In this document: one piece after another, positions 57,064 through 64,000 of the stretch
Layout of the letters: the number at the start of each line of letters is the position of its first letter
Position numbering within the stretch: the stretch's first letter is position 1
Assembly (NCBI RefSeq): GCF_001761465.1
Contig: NZ_CP017479.1
Span: 3,286,001 to 3,350,000, forward strand
DNA from: Flavobacterium gilvum
GTDB lineage: Bacteria > Bacteroidota > Bacteroidia > Flavobacteriales > Flavobacteriaceae
DNA length: 64,000 nucleotides
Direction of reading: 5' to 3'
Made by a program: the position numbers and the translations under genes
The notes under the pieces: model-generated
The model's database searches: none
Seen by the model: only the letters and a program-made list of their open reading frames with translations
What the model was told of the DNA's origin: nothing

Positions 57064-58248
57064 TTATGAAATATATCTTTCTATAACAAAAGCTGATGCG
57101 CCACCACCACCATTGCAGATTGCTGCTGCGCCGTATTTTGCATTATTTTGTTCCAAAACATTTAGCAAGGTAACTATTATTCTAGTACCGGAACAGCCAA
57201 GAGGGTGTCCTAAAGAAACAGCTCCACCATTGACGTTTACTTTTTGATTATCCAATCCAAGTATTTTAGAATTGGCTAGTCCCACCACCGAAAAAGCTTC
57301 GTTGAATTCGAAATAATCGATTTCGTCCAATGTTAAGTTGGCTTTTGCCAATGCTTTCGGAAGTGCTTTTGCGGGACTTGTTGTAAACCATTTTGGTTCT
57401 TGCGCGGCATCGGCATATCCTTTTATGTAAGCCAATGGTTTTATTCCTAATGAAATTGCTTTTTCTTCGCTCATCAATACAACAGCTGCAGCACCATCGT
57501 TTATGGTTGATGCGTTTGCTGCGGTAACGGTTCCGTCTTTGGTGAAAACAGCGTTTAAGGAAGGGATTTTTTCTAATGATACATTGGTGTATTCTTCGTC
57601 TTTAGAAATAACAATTGGGTCGCCTTTTCTTTGAGGAACAGCTACAGGCACTACTTCGTTGTCAAATTTTCCTTCGCTCCAAGCCTTGGCAGAACGCTCA
57701 TACGACTGTATCGCAAAATTATCTTGTTCTTCTCTTGATATCTTGTATTCGGAAGCGCATAAATCGGCAGCAACTCCCATGGCATTGTTGTCATAAGCGT
57801 CTGTCAATCCATCTTTTTGCAATCCGTCAACCATTGTGTTTGGGCCAAATTTTGTTCCGGCTCTCAAATGCATATAATGCGGAATCAAACTCATGTTTTC
57901 CATTCCTCCGGCAACTACAATTTCGGCATCACCACATTGAATCGCTTGCGATCCCAACATTAACGCTTTCATTCCTGAAGCACAAACTTTATTAACAGTC
58001 GTACAGGCAACATTGTTTGAAAGACCTGCATAAATTGCAGCTTGGCGTGCAGGAGCCTGTCCTATTCCGGCCTGAACAACATTTCCCATGAAAACTTCGT
58101 CGACTAAGTTTGGGTCCAATTGTATTTTTTCTAAAGCGCCTTTTATGGCTATTGCGCCTAATTTTGGTGCACTAACTGTAGATAATCCTCCCATAAAACT
58201 ACCTATTGGGGTTCTAACGGCAGAAACGATAACAACTCTTTTACTCAT
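57064..58248 (-). CDS. Acetyl-CoA C-acetyltransferase (thiolase)
   Basis: 394 residues of the degradative/biosynthetic thiolase fold. The acylated cysteine is in NKVCASGMKA (about 89), with NEAFSVV (about 320), GHPLGCSGTRI (His about 352) and the second catalytic cysteine in AICNGGGGASA (about 382). It condenses two acetyl-CoA or cleaves acetoacetyl-CoA. No other fatty-acid oxidation gene is adjacent. A strong promoter is visible 25 bases upstream. Confidence 0.95.
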   Translation of the reverse strand: MSKRVVIVSAVRTPIGSFMGGLSTVSAPKLGAIAIKGALEKIQLDPNLVDEVFMGNVVQAGIGQAPARQAAIYAGLSNNVACTTVNKVCASGMKALMLGSQAIQCGDAEIVVAGGMENMSLIPHYMHLRAGTKFGPNTMVDGLQKDGLTDAYDNNAMGVAADLCASEYKISREEQDNFAIQSYERSAKAWSEGKFDNEVVPVAVPQRKGDPIVISKDEEYTNVSLEKIPSLNAVFTKDGTVTAANASTINDGAAAVVLMSEEKAISLGIKPLAYIKGYADAAQEPKWFTTSPAKALPKALAKANLTLDEIDYFEFNEAFSVVGLANSKILGLDNQKVNVNGGAVSLGHPLGCSGTRIIVTLLNVLEQNNAKYGAAAICNGGGGASAFVIERYIS

Positions 58249-58273
58249 GTTTAATGTATGTTGGTTTGTATAG

Positions 58274-58303
58274 CAAATTTAAGCTTATTTTGTAAAATTC
58301 AAA
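58274..58303 (-). promoter_or_regulatory. Promoter of the thiolase gene
   Basis: On the minus strand TTTG, 18 bases, then TAAATTTG, a full match to the Bacteroidota TTTG/TAnnTTTG promoter. Confidence 0.75.
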
Positions 58304-58573
58304 TTTTTCATTGTTTTGAATTGGGATATATTTAACGAATCTTTGTTTTGGCTTTGTTTTTTGTTTGTATTGTTAATGAAAAGCGTGAAGTTATTTTGGG
58401 TGTCAGAGGAATGTTAATCTAGAAATTGCTGTTTAATTTTGACTTTTTGTTGATGATAAAGAAATCTTCCTTTTTTATTGCTGTAAAATGCTTTTTTGAG
58501 TGATGGCTATTTATTTGATAGTGAAGTGATTTAAAAGTTTAGTTGAGAAATATGAAAAAAAAGTGCTGAAATA
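58304..58573. other. Intergenic region between thiolase and tRNA cluster
   Basis: AT-rich, with no gene or repeat recognised. Promoters lie at both ends. Confidence 0.5.
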
Positions 58574-58574
58574 G

Positions 58575-58605
58575 TTGTGAGAAACTTAAACATGTCTTAA
58601 GTTTG
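58575..58605 (+). promoter_or_regulatory. Promoter of the tRNA cluster
   Basis: TTG at 58575-58577, 20 bases, then TAAGTTTG at 58598-58605, 33 bases before tRNA-Ser. Confidence 0.75.
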
Positions 58606-58638
58606 CAACCGCAAAACAGGACACGTTTCCTTGGTTTT

Positions 58639-58722
58639 GGAGAGGTGCCAGAGTGGTAATGGAGCAGATTGCTAATCTGTCGACGAGCAATCGTCGCCAG
58701 GGTTCGAGTCCCTGTCTCTCCG
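58639..58722 (+). tRNA. tRNA-Ser (GCT)
   Basis: The 7-bp acceptor GGAGAGG pairs with TCTCTCC, and the anticodon loop TTGCTAA reads AGC/AGU. The long variable arm CGACGAGCAATCGTCG is typical of class II tRNAs, and GGTTCGAGTCC is the T arm. CCA is not encoded. This serine tRNA is first of three in one cluster. Confidence 0.97.
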
Positions 58723-58766
58723 CAATTTATTTATTATTTTAGCAAATAAATTAAAAGAATGTTTTT

Positions 58767-58841
58767 CGGGGTGTAGCGTAGCCCGGTTATCGCGCCTGCT
58801 TTGGGAGCAGGAGGCCGCAGGTTCGAATCCTGCCACCCCGA
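58767..58841 (+). tRNA. tRNA-Pro (TGG)
   Basis: The acceptor CGGGGTG pairs with CACCCCG. The anticodon loop TTTGGGA carries TGG. The T arm is GGTTCGAATCC. CCA is not encoded. Confidence 0.97.
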
Positions 58842-58855
58842 CAAATTGAAATAAT

Positions 58856-58929
<74 letters not shown>

Positions 58930-58931
58930 CA

Positions 58932-58968
58932 AAAAGCCTTGTAATCAGCTGATTATGAGGCTTTTTTG
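58932..58968 (+). terminator. Terminator of the tRNA cluster
   Basis: AAAAGCCT pairs with AGGCTTTT around an inner palindrome AATCAGCTGATT, followed by a T run. Confidence 0.85.
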
Positions 58969-60264
58969 TTTTTAGGTATCATTTTAGGTGCTTTTTTTTA
59001 CTGTTGATATCTTTTTTATCAACAAATAAAACAGGCTCTATTTATAGCGCTGTAGTGTATATTAGAAGGCAATCTGTGTTTGAAAAAAAAATATACTAAG
59101 AACAAAATACAGTAATATTTACCACCGATTTCATTTCATCAGACATAATGCTGTATTGGGAAAAATTGACTTAATTTTTTTTAAAGATAAAAACCATTTT
59201 TTAGCTTTGATTGCACAGGCTTTTAAAAAATATAGTCCATTATAATTGTTGGCTTTTGTGTTTTTTATATAAAAGACTAATTCAATCATTGCCTATCTAA
59301 GCAAAAAAAACATGAAAAGTCATATAAACAACCGAAAGTTAGAATAGATAATAATACCTATATTAAAATTTATTTTTCCTTTAATTTATTTTGAATTGCA
59401 TGCCCAAGAAAAACTATGTTTTAATAAAGAGCGTTTGAGGAACTCAAAATTTAAATTCCAACACAGACGATAATAAATTATTCAAAATAATGATCTTAAT
59501 GTTAATTCATAAATAAAAAAATAAATTAAAACAATTTAAACGTGTGATAATTATTGATTAATATAGTTTTATAGTTATTCACTTAAAGTTATGCTTTAAG
59601 TAAATTAAATAAATACAATAAAGTCCAAAATATAAAAACCTTTAAAAAAGGGCTGTATGGGGTTATGTTAAGTCCAAACTTCTATCTGTTTTTTTTATCT
59701 GCTGTGAAGTATTGGGCTACATATCAGCTACTGCAATTCGTTTAAGTTGAGTTAACACTTTTGAATGTATTTTTGCTTCTAATAGTACAACTTACTATGA
59801 ATACACTTATAAGTAAAATGCTACACATAATAACTGACATTATGGCTAGTCGGGTAATAGTCGGGTAAATTCTATAGATAGAATGGTATTGGCCATGTTA
59901 TCAATTAGTTAGTTTTTAAAAACGTACTCCTGCCTAGAGTACGTAGTGATCTTGTTGTCTTTTTCCAGTTAAAACAGGCCAGCAAAAAAAGTCAAAAGTT
60001 TTGAAAAAACAATCTCATTAAAAAGCCCCCCTCCCTAAATAAAATCAACTTTTCTTTTTTGTTTTTTGCTACCCATGCGGGGGTATAATACTGTATCTAA
60101 ATATTTCTCACTATAAATGGGTCGATGACATTGCATACAATTTGGCAAGTCAGTTATACTTTATTGCAAGTGTGCTATTCTAAAAAAAAAATTTTACTCT
60201 TTAATTAAAGATTAAAACTTTCAATAGTACATAATTACCATTTAATCTTCTAAAATGATTAGGT
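58969..60264. other. Long AT-rich noncoding region
   Basis: About 1.3 kb with no convincing reading frame. Small structures are present: ACGTACTC (59922-59929) with GAGTACGT (59937-59944), GTTGAT/ATCAAC near 59003-59023, and a direct repeat AGTCGGGTAA near 59850. It separates the tRNA cluster from the accessory genes. It may be old island DNA or a region with an RNA gene I do not recognise. Confidence 0.45.
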
Positions 60265-60278
60265 TGTCATATATGGCA
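60265..60278. promoter_or_regulatory. Candidate operator upstream of the lipoprotein gene
   Basis: TGTCATATATGGCA, a 14-base near-palindrome with one mismatch, found 62 bases before the lipoprotein start. The same 14-mer occurs inverted at 62104-62117, next to the XRE regulator. Confidence 0.65.
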
Positions 60279-60340
60279 TGGTGTTTGTAACCTACTTATT
60301 TGATTTATTAAAACATAATCTAAAAAAAAAATCAGCACTT

Positions 60341-60772
60341 ATGAAAAAAGAATTGTTATTGGCATTATTAATCGGTATGTTTTTTATTTCTTGCTCTAAA
60401 AGCGAAGACTCAGAAAACACTAATCAATTAGCAAATTTTAAGAACTCAAGCAATGTTTTAAGATTCGAATATGATAACACAGATGATGGTATAGAAAATT
60501 TTATTGAACCTGCTCAACAACAAGATTGGCATGCGGTATATGTTATTGAATACAAAGGAGCTGAAAAAAAGGTATTGGTTAGCACACTTAATGGAGATAG
60601 TGTGTTGGTATTATCCGAACAATTTGACGTGGATTCAGTCAAAAATGGGGACATAATTTGCCACAATAAAGATAATTCAACGATTTTTAGATACATAAGT
60701 CTTACAGAGGTTCACCAGATAGTTAAAACTACTAATGGGTATAAGAAAACAAAATATATTATGCGAAAGTAA
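60341..60772 (+). CDS. Small lipoprotein of unknown function
   Basis: 143 residues with a lipoprotein signal (LIGMFFISC, Cys about 17) followed by SKSEDSENT. The mature part is beta-rich (WHAVYVIEYKGAEKKVLVST, GDSVLVLSEQFDVDS). No family is recognised. ATG 60341 is chosen over the in-frame 60278, because it places the signal correctly. The candidate operator shared with the XRE gene lies upstream, so it may be a target of that regulator. Confidence 0.75.
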   Translation: MKKELLLALLIGMFFISCSKSEDSENTNQLANFKNSSNVLRFEYDNTDDGIENFIEPAQQQDWHAVYVIEYKGAEKKVLVSTLNGDSVLVLSEQFDVDSVKNGDIICHNKDNSTIFRYISLTEVHQIVKTTNGYKKTKYIMRK

Positions 60773-60976
60773 GGCGTATCTACTATATAATTTTACTGTT
60801 CTTAAATTTTGGTTTTAACAGAATTTAAAAAATACGTGGTAGTAAAAAAACAGGGGGTGACTTTTTAATTAATGTTGGCCCTTTTTTTATTACCAATGAA
60901 AAAACAGCAATAGTTATTAATTGAGTAGAAAAAGTTTTTTGAAGCCTCCTTAATAAACAAATATGTTTTATAAAAA

Positions 60977-61009
60977 TAAAAAAAACTCGCTTAAAAATCA
61001 TTAAGCGAG
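60977..61009 (-). terminator. Terminator after the SSB-tailed protein gene
   Basis: CTCGCTTA (60986-60993) pairs with TAAGCGAG (61002-61009). On the minus strand the stem is followed by eight T, 14 bases past the stop. Confidence 0.88.
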
Positions 61010-61023
61010 GTAGCATTTGGTAA

Positions 61024-62076
61024 TTAGAACGGAACATCCCAATCGTCATCCTCATCTTCATCTTCATTTTCATAAAAATTCGAGTCCAATGACCCAAAAG
61101 CTTGATCATAGGTCGGAAGTTCACGAGTATCATCACGAATTTCATTAAACATATTTTTCACAATATCACCGATTAATTGAGGCTCATTTTCTATATTTTC
61201 TTGAGTTACATTACTTTTTTGCAAATCGGCTAATGGTGTAAAGCTTAAATTTATTGAACCATCTGTTAGAGTCCAGCCACCAAAAATATACCTTGTATTG
61301 GCTTTTAATATTATATCCCCCGGCAATGTAAATATTCCTCCATAATCTGGATCTCTATCAGTTTTTTTATATTCCTTTTTAGTAAGTGAAAACCTTAATA
61401 TATTCGATACAGATGAATCACTATACAAATCTGCATCTGTTTTTTTAAGGAATAAATTTTTAATCACTTCATTTATTCTTTCGTCAAATTCAAATTCAAC
61501 AACTGAATTACCATCTCTGATTACATTTAAAAAACCTAGATTTTCAAATTTTTTAACATAGTTCCACATTGTTTTATCAAAACAATTCCCTTTAAAAACA
61601 TTCGCATAAATATTCTTTTTTGTTTTATTTTGAATCAAACTGTAAAGCATAGATAATTCATTTGCCGGCAATTCAGTCCATTTTTTGTCAATTAAGGCAA
61701 TTTCGAAATTCAGGCGCTGCATTTTTCTTATTTCTTCCAGTCTATCTTGATACTGCTTTTCAGCTTTTTTACGTAATTCAATTTGACATTTTGAACATGT
61801 ATGGATTTTATTTCTCATAGAGGACATGTACACAGTTTGTGCTGCGACTTTTTCCATCATTACTTCTTTGCATTCCCGACAATTACCATGGGTAATTTCA
61901 CAACAGGAATGTTTTTTAACAAGTTTAGTAAGTTCTCCCAATGTAATATCATATGTTTGGACAATTTTTGCGGGTTTATTCAGGAAATTACCCTCATCAA
62001 TTATCCAGTAATCATTAAGTATTGTTTTTGATTTAATATCTAAATCTTCGTCAATGTATATTTCAAAATATTTCAT
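61024..62076 (-). CDS. Zinc-finger-like protein with an SSB-type acidic tail
   Basis: 350 residues of unknown family. The cysteines CC, GNCRECKE (about 58-72) and TCSKCQIE (about 93-99) look like a zinc-binding site. A charged helix follows (about 103-130), then a winged-helix-like stretch (MWNYVKKFENLGFLNVIRDG, about 168-187) and a beta-rich region. The C-terminus is extremely acidic and ends DDDWDVPF, very like the DDDIPF/DDLPF tip with which bacterial SSB recruits repair proteins. It is divergent from the XRE gene and shares the spacer with a candidate operator. Possible roles are recombination, repair or a mobile-element function; all are inference. Confidence 0.7.
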   Translation of the reverse strand: MKYFEIYIDEDLDIKSKTILNDYWIIDEGNFLNKPAKIVQTYDITLGELTKLVKKHSCCEITHGNCRECKEVMMEKVAAQTVYMSSMRNKIHTCSKCQIELRKKAEKQYQDRLEEIRKMQRLNFEIALIDKKWTELPANELSMLYSLIQNKTKKNIYANVFKGNCFDKTMWNYVKKFENLGFLNVIRDGNSVVEFEFDERINEVIKNLFLKKTDADLYSDSSVSNILRFSLTKKEYKKTDRDPDYGGIFTLPGDIILKANTRYIFGGWTLTDGSINLSFTPLADLQKSNVTQENIENEPQLIGDIVKNMFNEIRDDTRELPTYDQAFGSLDSNFYENEDEDEDDDWDVPF

Positions 62077-62103
62077 TTCAATTATTTAAAAATTTTCAAA
62101 TGT

Positions 62104-62117
62104 TGCCATATATGACA
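62104..62117. promoter_or_regulatory. Candidate operator between the XRE gene and the SSB-tailed gene
   Basis: TGCCATATATGACA, the exact reverse complement of the 14-mer at 60265-60278. It lies 28 bases from the minus-strand start and 42 from the XRE start, well placed for autoregulation. Confidence 0.7.
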
Positions 62118-62158
62118 TTACAAGAAGCGAATATAAACAATTCCTTGGCTTGTCAAAT

Positions 62159-62401
62159 ATGTCAAGAATGGAAAAATCAGATTTATTGGAATTATTAGGA
62201 AAAAGGATAAAGGAACTACGATTAGAAAGAGGAATGTCTCAAGTTGATTTAGTTGCAAAAATGCAAGGAAATATAGATACTACAAACATTTCACGCATTG
62301 AAGCAGGCAGGACAAATCCAACAGTTTATAGCCTTTATAGATTAAGTGAAGCTTTGGAAATTTCAATGAGTGAGTTAGTAAATTTTGATATTAAAAAGTA
62401 A
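62159..62401 (+). CDS. XRE-family helix-turn-helix regulator
   Basis: About 80 residues forming one HTH_3 domain: LLGKRIKELRLERGMSQVDLVAKM, NISRIEAGRTNPTVYSLYRLSEAL. This is the Cro/C1-type fold with the recognition helix at about 40-50. Possible starts are TTG 62150, ATG 62159 and ATG 62168; 62159 is chosen. It probably binds the near-palindromic 14-mers at 62104 and 60265. Such small regulators accompany mobile elements, restriction systems and toxin-antitoxin loci. Confidence 0.9.
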   Translation: MSRMEKSDLLELLGKRIKELRLERGMSQVDLVAKMQGNIDTTNISRIEAGRTNPTVYSLYRLSEALEISMSELVNFDIKK

Positions 62402-62787
62402 AATTGTATTCCGACATATGCAATCTACTTCTTGTAAATTTAAATTGGAAATTAAAAAAACGTAAAAATATTAAACTTATTAGAGAGTCCTCCTTCCTCA
62501 ATATTCAAGAGTTTTCTGTTTTTTTTAACACAAAACAGGAGGCTTGCCATGCCTATATATTCCTTGTATGTAGTTTTATTCTTGTTTTATTGGTATAATT
62601 TTCAATTCAAATTTAAAATTTTGACGATAGTACATCAAGATTAGACTATCGAAATAAGAAGAAATCAATTTTACTGAATTTCTTTTTTTGCTTCTTGCTT
62701 TTTTTCAAATTTGACAAAAAAACAAAACAAACTGACATACTTTGTCGGGATAAACCGCTACTTTAGTCAAAAAATATATGACTCATT
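62402..62787. other. Intergenic region between XRE and WYL genes
   Basis: It holds a weak inverted repeat CGATAGT/ACTATCG near 62625-62651 and a possible terminator GAAAT/ATTTC followed by T near 62660-62688. A short TTG-led frame (62404-62598) is unconvincing. Confidence 0.4.
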
Positions 62788-63684
62788 ATGGCTAAAGTAG
62801 GATTTTACAAACGCTATTTATACATCGTTGACAGATTGAAGTCAGTTCCAAGCAATTTTCAGGACTTACGAAAATATGTCATGGTAAAACTTGAAAACGA
62901 TGATTTAGGCGACAATTTCGACTACTCTGCGCGAACTTTCGACAGAGATAAAAAAGATATTTTCGATTTATTCGGCATACTTATTCAGTATAATCGCAAA
63001 GATAAGGTGTATTATATTGACGAAGAGATAGAGGATACATCAGTTTCGCGCATGGTCGAGGCTTTTTCTATCCATCAGGCAATCAAAGAAAGCAACAAGA
63101 TATCACCTAGCATTTATTTAGAAAACAGAAAAGCAACTGGAATCCATCATCTTAATGGCTTATTGTATGCTATTCAAAACAATTGGCAGATATCATTTAC
63201 CCACACCAAATTTTGGGAGATGGAAATTACTCAAAGAACAGTAAAGCCCATTGCTATAAAAGAGTCCCAACATCGTTGGTATCTTATAGCTGAGGATAAC
63301 AAAGATGGTCAAATTAAAAATTTTGGCTTTGACCGAATTACCAATTTAAAAATTTCAGACCTCAAATTCAAGCCAATTATTTTTAATGTTCAAAAAAACT
63401 ACCAACATGCTTTTGGTGTAGAAACCTATCATCCGGCACAGAAAGTAGTATTGGAATTTTCGTGGCAACAAGGTAATTATATCAAATCATTTCCATTACA
63501 TTCTTCGCAAAAAGTAATATCAGATTCTGAAGATGCTCTTGTGATTGAATTATTTATCCATACCACTAACGATATAGTTATGGAATTATTGAAATACGGT
63601 TCAGAGGTTGAAGTAATCGAACCTCAAAAATTAAAAAAAGAAATAAAAAATCGAATATCCCAAATGATGAAAATATACAGCTAA
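62788..63684 (+). CDS. WYL-domain transcriptional regulator
   Basis: 298 residues: an N-terminal winged helix (about 5-75, YKRYLYIVDRLKSVPSN, SARTFDRDKKDI) and a WYL domain (about 125-205) with the motif HRWYLIAEDN, then a C-terminal WCX-like part (about 215-298). WYL regulators often sense nucleic-acid ligands and control DNA repair or phage-defence genes. Its stop codon overlaps by one base the start of a broken exonuclease gene (TAATG), so the two were an operon. Confidence 0.9.
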   Translation: MAKVGFYKRYLYIVDRLKSVPSNFQDLRKYVMVKLENDDLGDNFDYSARTFDRDKKDIFDLFGILIQYNRKDKVYYIDEEIEDTSVSRMVEAFSIHQAIKESNKISPSIYLENRKATGIHHLNGLLYAIQNNWQISFTHTKFWEMEITQRTVKPIAIKESQHRWYLIAEDNKDGQIKNFGFDRITNLKISDLKFKPIIFNVQKNYQHAFGVETYHPAQKVVLEFSWQQGNYIKSFPLHSSQKVISDSEDALVIELFIHTTNDIVMELLKYGSEVEVIEPQKLKKEIKNRISQMMKIYS

Positions 63685-63955
63685 TGACAAATACCTTTAC
63701 AGCAATAGATTTCGAAACGGCAACAGGTTATCGAAATAGTATTTGTCAGATTGGATTGGTAAGAATTTAAAACGGAATCATTGTCAAAGAAACAAATATA
63801 TTAATTCAGCCACCCGATAATTATTATTGGAGCCGTTTTACGGACATACACGGAATTTCTTCGAACAACACTGCCAATGCTCCGACTTTCGATCAAATAG
63901 TTATCAAATCGCTCCTTACATCTAGAAAAGCTATCCAATAGGATTTGAATAAATA
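63684..63955 (+). pseudogene. Broken DnaQ-like 3'-5' exonuclease
   Basis: It begins MTNTFTAIDFETATGYRNS, containing the DxE motif (DFET) of the DEDD exonuclease fold, but hits TAA after 28 codons (GLVRI, stop). The same frame resumes as NGIIVKETNILIQPPDNYYW and RFTDIHGIS, clearly homologous to the family's following segment. It then shifts frame (QIAPYI) and ends. The catalytic C-terminal half is absent. Translation is coupled to the WYL gene, but the product is inactive as it stands. Confidence 0.85.
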
Positions 63956-64000
63956 AAAATAATAGTGTGGTCGAAAACTGAAAAGAGTATGAACAATTTA

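Noticed and set aside
62404..62598. A 64-codon frame after the XRE gene
   Set aside because: It starts at TTG, has low-complexity ends and no recognisable domain; the NIQEFSVFF stretch only vaguely recalls an excisionase.

Overview
The window looks like a chromosomal piece of a Flavobacterium-type member of the Bacteroidota. The base composition is AT-rich, most genes have no Shine-Dalgarno sequence, several promoters match the TTTG / TAnnTTTG pattern, and the gene content is typical of the group: a SusC/SusD pair, MlaD and an LptD-like protein, TamB, a bacillithiol-linked YtxJ, DUF4159 and DUF4199 proteins, and type VI secretion genes of the Bacteroidota subtype. No genus-specific marker was tested, so Flavobacterium is an inference.

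Layout. 1-5.1 kb: cell-envelope genes (partial MlaD, cell-wall amidase, LptD-like protein) and RidA. 5.1-8.6 kb: carbohydrate metabolism on the minus strand (GlcNAc kinase to methylglyoxal synthase; phosphofructokinase to GAPDH). 8.9-13.4 kb: TamB. 13.5-20 kb: TsaD, RsmE, a DUF4159 protein, an M43 metalloprotease, a methyltransferase and a D-Ala-D-Ala dipeptidase. 20.4-25.1 kb: a SusC/SusD uptake pair with no degradative enzyme nearby. 25.1-30.9 kb: small metabolic genes and an ABC exporter, with palindromic repeats, one pair of which brackets a GIY-YIG nuclease gene. 31-39.6 kb: GMP reductase, a HAD phosphatase, a U32 protein, NnrD and several small proteins of unknown function.

39.5-49.7 kb is a decayed type VI secretion (T6SS) locus on the minus strand. 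An NlpC/P60-like lipoprotein, TssG, a truncated TssN, an IS21-family element, a 5'-truncated TssF, a PKD membrane protein and a ClpV-like ATPase are present. The ClpV stop codon lies inside a degraded second copy of a tssF 3' end. The sheath, tube, spike and TssK genes are absent, and the IS has no visible target duplication. This suggests IS-mediated loss of the middle of the locus.

50-58.3 kb: a nitroreductase, a truncated globin, canonical ClpB, YtxJ, an SH3-NlpC/P60 protein and a thiolase. Three copies of a structured repeat, probably the Flavo-1 RNA motif, occur at 31.1, 52.4 and 56.1 kb, each just past the 3' end of a minus-strand gene. 58.6-58.9 kb: a tRNA cluster (Ser, Pro, Arg) with a good promoter and terminator. 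59-64 kb is accessory: a long AT-rich gap, a lipoprotein, a zinc-finger protein with an SSB-like C-terminal tail, an XRE regulator, a WYL regulator and a broken exonuclease. One 14-base near-palindrome, TGTCATATATGGCA, lies upstream of the lipoprotein and, inverted, between the XRE gene and the divergent SSB-tailed gene. This points to a small regulon that I could not match to a known system.
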